A stretch of DNA of 64,000 bases from Betaproteobacteria bacterium (GCA_016720855.1 JADKJU010000003.1:682001-746000), one strand, 5' to 3'; counted from the first letter of the stretch, positions 14,077 to 21,503 are shown. A program made the numbers and translations. Notes: generated from the letters alone by a model not told the origin.

Positions 14077-14109
14077 CTGTCACTCCTTTCGTCGCTGCCC
14101 AGGGCTGAT

Positions 14110-14205
14110 GTCTAACGATCCAGTTGAGCGGCCGACCACTGACCGCTTTGCCGCGCGAGACGCGGCCCACGCTGACCCACGGCCCGCTCGAACGCGGTGT
14201 TAGAG
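14110..14205 (-). repeat. attC site, C9
   Basis: Cores GTCTAAC (14110) and GTTAGAG (14199); 96 bp. Confidence 0.92.
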
Positions 14206-14215
14206 GTGCTCTTCT

Positions 14216-14635
14216 TCACTTTGCTATCACCCAGAAGGCGACTAATCCGCCGACACCTACAACGAATGGAAGAAGCCAGTGCAATGCATCGTCACCTTTG
14301 GGATGGTCCCAACTGTCACGGAAAGTCGCAGAGAACTTGCTTCGAATAGAGCGCAAGCGCGCCCGACGAACCTGTATGGCTGCCCACAATTGGCATTGGA
14401 CCACAGCGGCAAATGCGGCCGCCGCAATGACCAATATGGCGAGTACGGCTCGCTCCCACGAAATTGATACGCCGAAGAGCTGCTTTACGGCGACCAATGC
14501 TGCAAAGAGCGCGATTGAGTAGTTGGTGACGCCCAATTGCTGTTGCTTGAAGCCGCCGATCTCTGCAACGCTTGCGTTATAGAGTGCCAACAACTCGGAA
14601 TGGCACTGCTCTTGATCTCGTTCTATTGGCACCAT
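14216..14635 (-). CDS. Membrane protein, unknown (cassette C9)
   Basis: A 139-residue protein: a soluble N-terminus with ERDQEQCHSELLALYNASVAE, two adjacent membrane helices (TNYSIALFAALVAVKQLF and AVLAILVIAAAAFAAVVQ), a basic loop (RRARLRSIRSK) and a C-terminal helix (WLLPFVVGVGGLVAFWVIAK). The layout recalls small three-helix effectors, but no family is recognised. Confidence 0.6.
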   Translation of the reverse strand: MVPIERDQEQCHSELLALYNASVAEIGGFKQQQLGVTNYSIALFAALVAVKQLFGVSISWERAVLAILVIAAAAFAAVVQCQLWAAIQVRRARLRSIRSKFSATFRDSWDHPKGDDALHWLLPFVVGVGGLVAFWVIAK

Positions 14636-14649
14636 GTACCTCCGAGCAC

Positions 14650-14745
14650 CTCTAACGACCGAGTTGAGCGGCCGCACACCGGCCGCGTGGCCGCGCGAGA
14701 CGCGGCCCACGATGTTTCACGGTCAGCTCGAACGCATTGTTAGAA
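14650..14745 (-). repeat. attC site, C8
   Basis: Cores CTCTAAC (14650) and GTTAGAA (14739); 96 bp. Confidence 0.92.
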
Positions 14746-14755
14746 CGCAACGGCC

Positions 14756-15028
14756 TCACGTGAACCCCAGCTTTCGTCTCTCGGTCGCCGCAATGACTGC
14801 CTTGATGTAGTGGTGCGGGATATATGCCTCAAACTCAAAGGTGGTTCCATCGGGGCTTTTCGAGTCCACGATGATGCGAAAGTATGAGAGATGAAGTTCC
14901 GCCTCTTTGCAGTAGAGGTACTTGCCAATAGGTCCGTTGCTCAAGTGTGGTTTCAAGAAGGCCTCGAGGTCGCTCAGCCCTTGCTCCGTGAACAGAACGC
15001 CCCATACGCGAGATGCCTGGTTTGTCAC
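14756..15028 (-). CDS. Hypothetical protein (cassette C8)
   Basis: A 90-residue soluble protein: VWGVLFTEQGLSDLEAFLKPHLSNGPIGKYLYCKEAELHLSYFRIIVDSKSPDGTTFEFEAYIPHHYIKAVIAATERRKLGF. It seems to be a compact alpha/beta protein with a beta-hairpin around FRIIVDS. No family recognised. The ATG lies about 17 bases from the cassette core. Confidence 0.6.
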   Translation of the reverse strand: MTNQASRVWGVLFTEQGLSDLEAFLKPHLSNGPIGKYLYCKEAELHLSYFRIIVDSKSPDGTTFEFEAYIPHHYIKAVIAATERRKLGFT

Positions 15029-15044
15029 TGACGCCTCCGTTGCG

Positions 15045-15140
15045 TTCTAACGACCGAGTTGAGCGGCCGGCCACGATGACCGTGCCGCGGCCAGACGCGG
15101 CCCACGACAGTTCACGGTCCGCTCCAACGCGTTGTTAGAC
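15045..15140 (-). repeat. attC site, C7
   Basis: Cores TTCTAAC (15045) and GTTAGAC (15134); 96 bp. Confidence 0.92.
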
Positions 15141-15153
15141 AGCAATTGTTCGC

Positions 15154-15405
15154 TCATTCGGGACCTGAGGCATTGTCGCCTGGCACGGTGTATCCATTCT
15201 CGGGACGGAAGGCTGCACGGCCCTCGGACCGGAGCATTGAGTAGACAACCACTCCGCCAATGAGTGGGAGCAACCAAACAACTGCCGCCTGAAGCCATTT
15301 CTGCCCAGTCTCGAGGTGGCTCGCCCGTACCACGAGGGCCGTGACCCACAGCTGCCAGGCCGCAACTAGTGCGAGGACTGTCCAAACTGCGGCATTGGTT
15401 CCCAT
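15154..15405 (-). CDS. Small membrane protein, unknown (cassette C7)
   Basis: An 83-residue protein with two membrane helices (VWTVLALVAAWQLWVTALVV and WLQAAVVWLLPLIGGVVVYSML) and a short polar tail. The W-L-L-P-L-I-G motif at the second helix resembles PLDc_N-type membrane anchors, but nothing more can be assigned. Confidence 0.6.
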   Translation of the reverse strand: MGTNAAVWTVLALVAAWQLWVTALVVRASHLETGQKWLQAAVVWLLPLIGGVVVYSMLRSEGRAAFRPENGYTVPGDNASGPE

Positions 15406-15409
15406 TGCT

Positions 15410-15505
15410 GTCTAACGATCGAGTTGAGCGGCCGACCACCGACCGCCTTGCCGCGCGAGACGCGGCCCACCATTGTTCACGGGCCGCTCGAACGACATGT
15501 TAGAA
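15410..15505 (-). repeat. attC site, C6
   Basis: Cores GTCTAAC (15410) and GTTAGAA (15499); 96 bp. Duplicate of 16168-16263. Confidence 0.92.
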
Positions 15506-15759
15506 AGCATTCCCTCGCAAGCCACGTTGCTTCGCCTTTTCATCGCAACGGAGTGCCGCTGCCTGGCGCTCGCGGCCGCAAGAACGATGCCTTTCAATGA
15601 GCCTCCGTAGTTGATGAAGCCGTGTTCCGCCGAAGCCATGCTGTGGCCGCGAGACTTGCCCCAGGCGAACGAAGCCGCGATGCATCCGAAATGCCAGATG
15701 CTCGTGACCGGCGCCTCCACGGAGACAGGGTTGGGCATCTTTGAATGGCGCGGCTTCAT
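15412..15759 (-). CDS. Hypothetical basic protein reading through its attC, copy 2 (cassette C6)
   Basis: A 115-residue reading frame from the ATG at 15759: MKPRHSKMPNPVSVEAPV, SIWHFGCIAASFAWGKSRGH, a middle part, then about 30 residues encoded by the whole attC (NMSFERPVNNGG onward). It differs from the copy at 16170-16517 by one residue (Ile for Asn in TS-I/N-WHF). Two conserved copies favour a real gene, but the function is unknown and the frame could be fortuitous. Confidence 0.45.
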   Translation of the reverse strand: MKPRHSKMPNPVSVEAPVTSIWHFGCIAASFAWGKSRGHSMASAEHGFINYGGSLKGIVLAAASARQRHSVAMKRRSNVACEGMLSNMSFERPVNNGGPRLARQGGRWSAAQLDR

Positions 15760-15779
15760 TTTCGTATCGACCCGATGCT

Positions 15780-15875
15780 TTCTAACGACCGAGTTGAGCG
15801 GCCGGCCACGCTGGCTGTGCCGCGGCCAGACGCGGCCCACGATGCCTCACGGTCCGCTCCAACGCGTTGTTAGAC
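15780..15875 (-). repeat. attC site, C5
   Basis: Cores TTCTAAC (15780) and GTTAGAC (15869); 96 bp. Confidence 0.92.
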
Positions 15876-15882
15876 AGCATGC

Positions 15883-16164
15883 TCATATGCACACTCCCTT
15901 GGCGCATGAATACCAAACTGCCCCAACGAGGTCGATCCCCAACACCAGCGCCCCTAACAGGACGGTCACCGCGACGGTGGTCATTCGATTGACGCTGCGC
16001 CAATTGCGCCACGGAATTGCGACTGCGACGACGGCACCGAGACTTACGACGAACGGAGACCAATACCAAGGCGAGTCTGGGGCGAGATGGGCAACTTCGC
16101 TCAAGAGCGCCACTGTCGCGGCGTACCCAAACACCCCGGTGACCAATGTGGCGATGATTCGCAT
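15883..16164 (-). CDS. Small membrane protein, unknown (cassette C5)
   Basis: A 93-residue protein with three hydrophobic helices: IIATLVTGVFGYAATVALL, WSPFVVSLGAVVAVAIPW, and TTVAVTVLLGALVLGIDLVG, ending YSCAKGVCI. The ATG at 16164 lies four bases from the cassette core, so the message may be leaderless. No family recognised. Confidence 0.6.
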   Translation of the reverse strand: MRIIATLVTGVFGYAATVALLSEVAHLAPDSPWYWSPFVVSLGAVVAVAIPWRNWRSVNRMTTVAVTVLLGALVLGIDLVGAVWYSCAKGVCI

Positions 16165-16167
16165 GCT

Positions 16168-16263
16168 GTCTAACGATCGAGTTGAGCGGCCGACCACCGA
16201 CCGCCTTGCCGCGCGAGACGCGGCCCACCATTGTTCACGGGCCGCTCGAACGACATGTTAGAA
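16168..16263 (-). repeat. attC site, C4
   Basis: Cores GTCTAAC (16168) and GTTAGAA (16257); 96 bp, same sequence as 15410-15505. Confidence 0.92.
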
Positions 16264-16517
16264 AGCATTCCCTCGCAAGCCACGTTGCTTCGCCTTTTCA
16301 TCGCAACGGAGTGCCGCTGCCTGGCGCTCGCGGCCGCAAGAACGATGCCTTTCAATGAGCCTCCGTAGTTGATGAAGCCGTGTTCGGCCGAAGCCATGCT
16401 GTGGCCGCGAGACTTGCCCCAGGCGAACGAAGCCGCGATGCATCCGAAATGCCAGTTGCTCGTGACCGGCGCCTCCACGGAGACAGGGTTGGGCATCTTT
16501 GAATGGCGCGGCTTCAT
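16170..16517 (-). CDS. Hypothetical basic protein reading through its attC, copy 1 (cassette C4)
   Basis: Same 115-residue frame as 15412-15759, with Asn in place of one Ile. Both cassettes and their attC sites are near identical over about 370 bp, and cassette C5 sits between them. Function unknown. Confidence 0.45.
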   Translation of the reverse strand: MKPRHSKMPNPVSVEAPVTSNWHFGCIAASFAWGKSRGHSMASAEHGFINYGGSLKGIVLAAASARQRHSVAMKRRSNVACEGMLSNMSFERPVNNGGPRLARQGGRWSAAQLDR

Positions 16518-16537
16518 TTTCGTATCGACCCGATGCT

Positions 16538-16633
16538 TTCTAACGATCGAGTTGAGCGGCCGGCCACGATGGCTCGGCCGCGGACAGACGCGGCCCACTA
16601 TGCTCCACGGCCCGCTCGAACGCGGTGTTAGGC
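16538..16633 (-). repeat. attC site, C3
   Basis: Cores TTCTAAC (16538) and GTTAGGC (16627); 96 bp. Confidence 0.92.
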
Positions 16634-16636
16634 AGC

Positions 16637-17182
16637 CTACTCATCTTCAAGAAGGGCATCCCACTCACCATCCTTTCGAAGATCCTTGAATGCGAGCATG
16701 AACCACTCGTGGACTTGTTCCCACTTTTCAAGATAGTCGTCGAAGTGGCCTCTAATCTCTTTTGCGCCTATGGCGATTTCGTCGATTGACTTGTGTTTGG
16801 TAAGCCCGTGCACCAGCTTGATTCGACCCGCGTTGGCTCTTTCAGCAATTGCAATTAGGTCGTCGCGGTGTTCAAAGTCAATTGTATTTCGAAGCTCCTC
16901 AAGTACCTGGCCAAACATTGCTCTCTTTGGAAGGGCAAGGTGGTACTCCAATGGCGCAACTTGGAGCTGCATCATGAACTCGCTCCATCGCAAGACTAGC
17001 CTGAGACTCTCCTCAATGAGTTGGTGATAAACAAGCACCGATGCCAAGTAGCCCTCGATCGATCCCTTTTCAAATGACTCGTCCGCGATCTGATTCAGCT
17101 CGATAAGGAACTGGCTACGGTCGAAGTCAGGCCATCTTTCGCGATCTTTGATGGTCTCGACGAGCGTGTCCAAGTACGCCAT
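16637..17182 (-). CDS. HEPN-like helical protein, unknown (cassette C3)
   Basis: A 181-residue all-helical protein: MAYLDTLVETIKDRERWPDFDRSQFLIELNQIADE, VLVYHQLIEESLRLVLRWSEF, and ERANAGRIKLVHGLTKHKS, which contains R-x4-H, the HEPN RNase motif. The fold and motif resemble HEPN-type RNases or their substrate-binding relatives. The assignment is by pattern; it may be a stand-alone RNA-binding protein. No toxin partner is present. Confidence 0.5.
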   Translation of the reverse strand: MAYLDTLVETIKDRERWPDFDRSQFLIELNQIADESFEKGSIEGYLASVLVYHQLIEESLRLVLRWSEFMMQLQVAPLEYHLALPKRAMFGQVLEELRNTIDFEHRDDLIAIAERANAGRIKLVHGLTKHKSIDEIAIGAKEIRGHFDDYLEKWEQVHEWFMLAFKDLRKDGEWDALLEDE

Positions 17183-17194
17183 AGGCTCTCGGCT

Positions 17195-17290
17195 GCCTAA
17201 CGATCTAGTTGAGCGGCCGGCCACAACGACCATGCCGCGGAAAGACGCGGCCCACGATGCCCACCGGCCCGCTCGAACGTGTTGTTAGAA
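17195..17290 (-). repeat. attC site, C2
   Basis: Cores GCCTAAC (17195) and GTTAGAA (17284); 96 bp. Confidence 0.92.
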
Positions 17291-17301
17291 AGCACTTCTA
17301 G

Positions 17302-17538
17302 CTACTCCTTCGCGCTGGATCGACTCGCCGCCAGACGCGGGACATTTACGACGACTAGCGTAACTCCGGTCACACCGAAAACGATTGCGAACAATGCACC
17401 GACCCAGGAATCGGGCAGATTGACTGCAACCGGCAACACCATGAAAAGGGCCAGCGGTATCAAGCCCGCCCCCACGACCACTCCTAGCGCCGCATATGCT
17501 CGGGATATTGGCTCTTGGTTGGGTCGCTCCGATGCCAC
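17302..17538 (-). CDS. Small membrane protein, unknown (cassette C2)
   Basis: A 78-residue protein with two membrane helices (AALGVVVGAGLIPLALFMVLPVAV and WVGALFAIVFGVTGVTLVVV) and a basic C-terminus. There is no ATG inside the cassette before the first helix; GTG at 17538 (VASERPNQEP) is the likely start. No family recognised. Confidence 0.55.
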   Translation of the reverse strand: MASERPNQEPISRAYAALGVVVGAGLIPLALFMVLPVAVNLPDSWVGALFAIVFGVTGVTLVVVNVPRLAASRSSAKE

Positions 17539-17547
17539 TGAAGTGCT

Positions 17548-17643
17548 TTCTAACGATCGAGTTGAGCGGCCGCCCACGATGGCTCGGCCGCGGACAGACG
17601 CGGCCCACGATGGCTCACGGCCCGCTCGAACGCGTTGTTAGCC
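17548..17643 (-). repeat. attC site, C1
   Basis: Cores TTCTAAC (17548) and GTTAGCC (17637); 96 bp. Confidence 0.92.
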
Positions 17644-17653
17644 CGGCGCCGCA

Positions 17654-18262
17654 CTAAAGTGATGATGCCCACGTATCCTCATGTACCACGAGAATGGGGA
17701 GACCCTCGCGTTTGTACTGCATCGCCTTCTCAATCTTGGTGCCGAAGCTTCCATGCTTCCACTCTGGACTGCCAAGTCCACCGATTACAAGGTAACTGAG
17801 CTTCTTGGTTACTCCACCAACAGTTCCACCGCGCGATTCAATGGCTGCGGAACACACCTCTCTTGGCGCGTAGACGAATTCACCTGTGAGACAAAACCTC
17901 GATCCGGAAAATGAAACACTGGACACGTCATCAAACGCCAGACCGGTGACATGCTCAGATTGAGCAAGTTGCTCGAGCGATCCGCCAACGAGCTTTGACA
18001 GCGTTTCGACAAGATGAGACCGCTCCTCTTCGGTTACAACGCCGTCAGCCAGTACCGCCTTGATGCGGGTATGAACGACATCGCCCGGCCAGGCAGTTGC
18101 GATCGCATCGTTGGCTTGTAGCCATTCGTTCAAGAAGCCAATCTCCTGGTCGCTTAGTTGCCTATCGCCAAGCAGGCCCTGTGCAATGCCAACGAGCGCG
18201 CCAAACGAGCGCTTCATTTCGTTGGCGTACGCCGCGCCTTGGCGGGCGAAGAAATTTGCCAT
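17654..18262 (-). CDS. BRCT-domain protein (cassette C1)
   Basis: A 202-residue protein in the cassette nearest attI. Residues 1-110 are helical with a TerB-like look (QLSDQEIGFLNEWLQAN, DGVVTEEERSHLVETLSKL). Residues 115-200 form a BRCT domain like that of NAD-dependent DNA ligase: FSGSRFCLTGEFVYAPREVCSAAIESRGGTVGG, KKLSYLVIGGLGS, KIEKAMQYKREGLPILVVHEDTW. BRCT domains bind DNA ends or phosphorylated proteins. As first cassette it should be the best expressed. Confidence 0.85.
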   Translation of the reverse strand: MANFFARQGAAYANEMKRSFGALVGIAQGLLGDRQLSDQEIGFLNEWLQANDAIATAWPGDVVHTRIKAVLADGVVTEEERSHLVETLSKLVGGSLEQLAQSEHVTGLAFDDVSSVSFSGSRFCLTGEFVYAPREVCSAAIESRGGTVGGVTKKLSYLVIGGLGSPEWKHGSFGTKIEKAMQYKREGLPILVVHEDTWASSL

Positions 18263-18284
18263 TCGCGATGACTCCTCTCATCGG

Positions 18285-18360
18285 GCTAACGATAAGTAGG
18301 TTTCGGAATTAACAAATATTGTGGCCATTCTGTCCGTGTAAGAACGGGCGGTCAACCGCA
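18285..18360 (-). other. attI recombination site
   Basis: The core GGCTAAC at 18285-18291 (GTTAGCC on the cassette strand) is the junction between the first cassette and the integrase side, and pairs with GTTAGCC at 17637. No attC-like arm lies to the right, as expected for attI. The right limit is not visible from sequence. Confidence 0.6.
18327..18355 (-). promoter_or_regulatory. Candidate cassette promoter (Pc)
   Basis: On the leftward strand TTGACC (18350-18355) and CAGAAT (18327-18332) are 17 bp apart and point into cassette C1. A Pc promoter between intI and attI, or in intI, is standard in integrons. The -10 matches only four of six positions. Confidence 0.4.
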
Positions 18361-18380
18361 AGTCCCTGATCCTCGTTGTC

Positions 18381-18409
18381 ATTTCCGTACTCCTCCCATT
18401 AACGGAAAT
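18381..18409 (+). promoter_or_regulatory. Inverted repeat covering the intI start codon
   Basis: ATTTCCGT at 18381 is exactly inverted as ACGGAAAT at 18402-18409, spanning the ATG of intI (18408). In mRNA the hairpin would hide the start codon; on DNA it could be an operator. No LexA box is recognised here. Confidence 0.4.
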
Positions 18410-19385
18410 GGCAAACCCTGCATACCCCGATCCCCGCACCCTCCTCGGCCAGCTCAAGGCCCAGATTCGAGTGCGCCACTACAGCCTGCGCACGGAAGAG
18501 GCGTACGTCTACTGGGCTCGCCGCTACCTTCGCTTCCACAACCACCGGCACCCGCGCGAGATGGGCGCGGAGCATCTCAAGGCGTTCCTGTCCTGGCTCG
18601 CCGACCCGGGCAAGGTCGCCGCCAGCACGCAGAACCAGGCCCTCTCCGCCCTCCTCTTCCTCTACAAGGAGGTCATCGGGCTGGAACTGCCGTGGCTGGA
18701 TGGAATCAGGAAGGCCAAGCGCCCCAGGCGCCTGCCCGTCGTACTCACTCGCGAGGAAGCGCGTGCGCTCCTCGCCCGAATGGATGGCACGCATGCGCTC
18801 ATGGCGAGGCTTCTCTACGGGACGGGCATGCGGCTCATGGAATGCCTGCGGCTGCGCGTGAAGGACATCGATCTCGCCCGCCGTGAGATCGTGATCCGCG
18901 AGGGCAAGGGCGCGCGCGACCGCGTCACCGTCCTGCCCTCCACGCTCGTGGCCCCAATCGAGGATCACCTCGTCCGTGTGCGCACGCTCTACCTCGCCGA
19001 TCGCAAGGCCGGCCTGCCCGGCGTGGAGCTTCCCGGCGCATACGGTCGCAAGAACGCCGCTGCCGGGGCGCTCTGGGGCTGGCATTGGGTCTTCCCGCAG
19101 CGCTCGCTTTCCGCAGACCCGCGCTCCGGCATTCGGCGCCGCCACCACGTCTACGACCAGACTTTTTCCAGGGCGCTATCCCGGGCCGCGAAACAGGCCG
19201 ATCTCGCCAAGCCCGTGACCGCCCACGTGCTGAGGCACAGCTTCGCCACTCACTTGATGGAGGCGGGCTACGACATCCGTACCGTGCAGGAGCTGCTGGG
19301 GCACAAGGACGTGAGCACCACGATGATCTACACGCACGTCCTCAACCGCGGCGGTCGCGGCGTGGTGAGCCCGCTCGATCGCTGA
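18408..19385 (+). CDS. intI: Integron integrase IntI
   Basis: A 325-residue tyrosine recombinase that excises and inserts cassettes at attC and attI. It has a SAM-like N-terminal domain (IRVRHYSLRTEEAYVYWARRYLRFH), catalytic Arg in GTGMRLMECLRLRVKDID, the IntI-specific insertion WHWVFPQRSLSADPRSG...RRHH that binds the extrahelical base of folded attC, HVLRHSFATHLMEAGYDIRTVQELLGH, and the catalytic Tyr in TTMIYTHV. All catalytic residues are present, so it appears functional. It diverges from the cassettes. Confidence 0.97.
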   Translation: MANPAYPDPRTLLGQLKAQIRVRHYSLRTEEAYVYWARRYLRFHNHRHPREMGAEHLKAFLSWLADPGKVAASTQNQALSALLFLYKEVIGLELPWLDGIRKAKRPRRLPVVLTREEARALLARMDGTHALMARLLYGTGMRLMECLRLRVKDIDLARREIVIREGKGARDRVTVLPSTLVAPIEDHLVRVRTLYLADRKAGLPGVELPGAYGRKNAAAGALWGWHWVFPQRSLSADPRSGIRRRHHVYDQTFSRALSRAAKQADLAKPVTAHVLRHSFATHLMEAGYDIRTVQELLGHKDVSTTMIYTHVLNRGGRGVVSPLDR

Positions 19386-19598
19386 GGGATCCTGCGTGCC
19401 CCCGGAGGTGCGAGCACCGATCGCCACGCTCGAGCACGCGGGGTTCGCGGATCGCGGCGGCAATCGGGGAGTCCCGGGAATGAAGGACAGCGACAGGCAA
19501 GCGAAGATCGTCGAGCGGTCCGTGGGGGAAGCCATGACCCTGCACTGCAAGGATGGCAAGGCCTTGCCGCCGGCCACATCGGGTCGCGATCTTGCAAA
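19386..19598. other. Intergenic, nothing recognised
   Basis: 213 bases between intI and the methyltransferase gene on the other strand. A rightward frame of 81 codons exists (19396-19641), but it overlaps the methyltransferase end, has no ribosome-binding site and matches nothing I know. Confidence 0.5.
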
Positions 19599-20279
19599 TC
19601 AGGTACAGGACGCAGCCTGGTTCGCCGCGACGCGATCGTAGGTAAGGATTCGCCCGCCCGCCCCCGGCGGCCAGCCGCCGTTGAACTGCACCCGCTTCTC
19701 GACGTGCGTGTAGCCCTGCGCCTGCATGTGCTTCGTGAAGCGCCCGCAGTGCCCGCGCCCGGCGTCGGTCATCACGAACTGCACGGTGGGGTTCGCGTGC
19801 AGCGCAAGGAACCCGGCCAGCAGCCTCGGGTGGTCGTGCTCGTAGAGCACGTCCGCCCCGATCACGAGGTCGAACCTGCCGATGCCCGGGTCGGGGCCGC
19901 CCCACGGCGCCCGGCAGAACGCGATGGGTTCCAGCCCGTTGAGGTCGGTGTTGTGGCGCATGAAGGCTTCGGCCAGCGGGTGGTGGTCGCTCGCGGTGAT
20001 GTCGGCGCCGCGGTGCTTGAGCACCAGGCTTGCCAGGCCCAGGCCGCAGCCCACCTCGAGGATGCGCAGCCCCGCGATCGGGATCACGCTCATCGCCTCG
20101 GCCAGCGCGATGCCTGCGGGCCAGATCACGCCGAACATCGGCCAGGAGGCGGGGGTTACTCCGGCGCGCTCGGCAGCGCCATCGGGGTCGGAAAACTGCC
20201 GTCGGTCCGCCAGGGCTCGCATCTCGAAGCTGCGTGTCCCGATGCGATGCGTGTTCGTCTCGACCTTGTAGCCCGGCAA
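19599..20279 (-). CDS. Class I SAM-dependent methyltransferase
   Basis: A 226-residue protein. Motif I is LRILEVGCGLGLASLVL, followed by acidic motif II (ADITASDHHP) and motif post-II FDLVIGADVLYEHDHPRLL, as in the METTL21/FAM86-like and nicotinamide N-methyltransferase-like group of protein or small-molecule methyltransferases. The substrate cannot be told. It is the first apparently housekeeping gene beyond the integron. Confidence 0.85.
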   Translation of the reverse strand: MPGYKVETNTHRIGTRSFEMRALADRRQFSDPDGAAERAGVTPASWPMFGVIWPAGIALAEAMSVIPIAGLRILEVGCGLGLASLVLKHRGADITASDHHPLAEAFMRHNTDLNGLEPIAFCRAPWGGPDPGIGRFDLVIGADVLYEHDHPRLLAGFLALHANPTVQFVMTDAGRGHCGRFTKHMQAQGYTHVEKRVQFNGGWPPGAGGRILTYDRVAANQAASCT

Positions 20280-20366
20280 GCGCTGCCCCGGTGATTGCGG
20301 ATCGGTGCCTTCCCGCGAGGAAGGCTCCTTCCTCGGATTTTACGCGCTTAAGCGGGGCATTCCCGT

Positions 20367-20972
20367 TCAGGCCACGACGAGTTCTCCCGACATCCCCTCG
20401 CGCCCTTCACCGCAGAACACGTCGCAGAGGAAGACGAAGGTGCCGGTTTTGTCCGGAGTGAATGTGAGCCTGGCCACCTGTACGGGAATGATGTCGGTGC
20501 GCACCTTGAATTCAGGAGCACTGAAGCCCATTGCCACCTCGGGCGATGTGAATTCCAGCGTCACGGGCCAGTCCTTCCGCACCCCGGTCTTCGAGGAGAT
20601 GAAAGCGAACTTGCACGTCACCACGGGGACGATGCGGGGCGCGAGCGCCCACACTGCCGCGTCCGAGCCGGGCGCCGCCATCCTCAGTCGCCACCTCGCG
20701 GAATCCAGCCCGCGATACGGTTGGGCGGGATCCCACTCGATGGGGTCTCGCTTGGGCTGCAATTTGCCGGCCGGCAGCGCGAAGCGGAGGATCACGTCTC
20801 CGCCGGTTTCTCGCTCACCGGCGCGCGGCTCGACTACCATGACGGGCGTCCCGTCGCGGCGATCACGTATCGGCGGCGGCAGCACTTCGTCATTCGGGGC
20901 GATCGTGGCCGTCCTGCCGTTGAGCTTCCTCGATTCCGTTACCGGTGAAATTCCCATGCGTGGCCAAGTCAT
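20367..20972 (-). CDS. Cupredoxin-domain protein, CuA-like but missing a ligand
   Basis: A 201-residue protein whose C-terminal half is a cytochrome-oxidase-II-like cupredoxin: VTLEFTSPEVAMGFSAPEFKVRTDIIPVQVARLTFTPDKTGTFVFLCDVFCGEGREGMSGELVV. In CuA sites the pattern is C-x3-C-x3-H-x2-M; here Arg replaces the His. The first half (DVILRFALPAG) may be a second, decayed domain. No signal peptide is seen from the first ATG, so the true start or export route is unclear. Confidence 0.7.
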   Translation of the reverse strand: MTWPRMGISPVTESRKLNGRTATIAPNDEVLPPPIRDRRDGTPVMVVEPRAGERETGGDVILRFALPAGKLQPKRDPIEWDPAQPYRGLDSARWRLRMAAPGSDAAVWALAPRIVPVVTCKFAFISSKTGVRKDWPVTLEFTSPEVAMGFSAPEFKVRTDIIPVQVARLTFTPDKTGTFVFLCDVFCGEGREGMSGELVVA

Positions 20973-21122
20973 GATATTTCAAGGCTTCTCCATCCTTTCT
21001 CCCGTTTTTCCCATGGGCTTTGTCGGCATCAGGGCGATAACTTGTGCGGGCACGGCAAGGGCGATGCCGACGCCGTGAAGTTTCGCCAGGTGCGCCGATC
21101 AACTCTTCATTCAGGAGCTCTC

Positions 21123-21503
21123 ATGCTTCGCCAGTCGATTGTTGCCATAGCCTTGTGCTGCCTGTCCGCCATTTCCGCATTTGCGCAGGTGCAGGGAGGC
21201 GGCATGGGCGAAGGGCAGCCCGGCGCCAAGCAGGGTAACCAAGGCACGGGCTCCGGTGGCCAGGGCGGTGGCGGCCATCACCATGGTCCGCCGCCGGAGG
21301 CAATTGATGCCTGCAACGGCAAGGCCAGCGGCGCGGCGTGCAGCTTCATCGGCCGTCAAAACAAGCAACTGACCGGAACCTGCTTTTCACCGCCGCCCAG
21401 GGACGCCGGGCAGTCGCAGGGAACGCCCGCTGCATCCAATTCGGCTGGCCAGGACAAACGCCCGATGGCATGTCGTCCGAACCGCGGTGGTCCGGGCAAG
21501 TGA
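21123..21503 (+). CDS. Small secreted Cys-containing protein
   Basis: A 126-residue protein with a clear signal peptide (MLRQSIVAIALCCLSAISAFA), a Gly/Gln/His-rich linker with GHHHG, and a short motif IDACNGKASGAACSF...TGTCFSP...MACRP. The four spaced cysteines recur in small periplasmic proteins and at the ends of larger exported ones. The ATG at 21123 has an AGGAG site. Function unknown; metal binding is possible. Confidence 0.65.
   Translation: MLRQSIVAIALCCLSAISAFAQVQGGGMGEGQPGAKQGNQGTGSGGQGGGGHHHGPPPEAIDACNGKASGAACSFIGRQNKQLTGTCFSPPPRDAGQSQGTPAASNSAGQDKRPMACRPNRGGPGK

Larger units (their letters stand above)
888..19385 (-). other. Chromosomal integron: intI, attI and about 30 gene cassettes
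   Basis: All cassette genes read leftward, away from the integrase gene at 18408-19385, which reads rightward; this is the canonical integron polarity. There are 29 attC sites between 980 and 17643. Most are 96 bp and near identical in their outer arms, as in vibrio superintegrons. Within each cassette the two ends are complementary beyond the 7-bp core (for example GTTAGAAAGCACTTC at 17284 and GAAGTGCTTTCTAAC at 17540), which confirms the cassette limits. Cassettes are numbered below from the integrase (C1) outward (C30). Confidence 0.95.

Noticed and set aside
980..17643. CRISPR array
   Set aside because: The evenly repeated units are attC sites with palindromic arms, variable 250-800-base gene-bearing spacers, and no cas genes.
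18301..18407. LexA box upstream of intI
   Set aside because: CTGT occurs at about 18330 but no ACAG partner stands at the right spacing, so SOS control is not supported here.
19396..19641. Rightward reading frame of 81 codons after intI
   Set aside because: It overlaps the methyltransferase gene end and has no recognisable domain or start signal.
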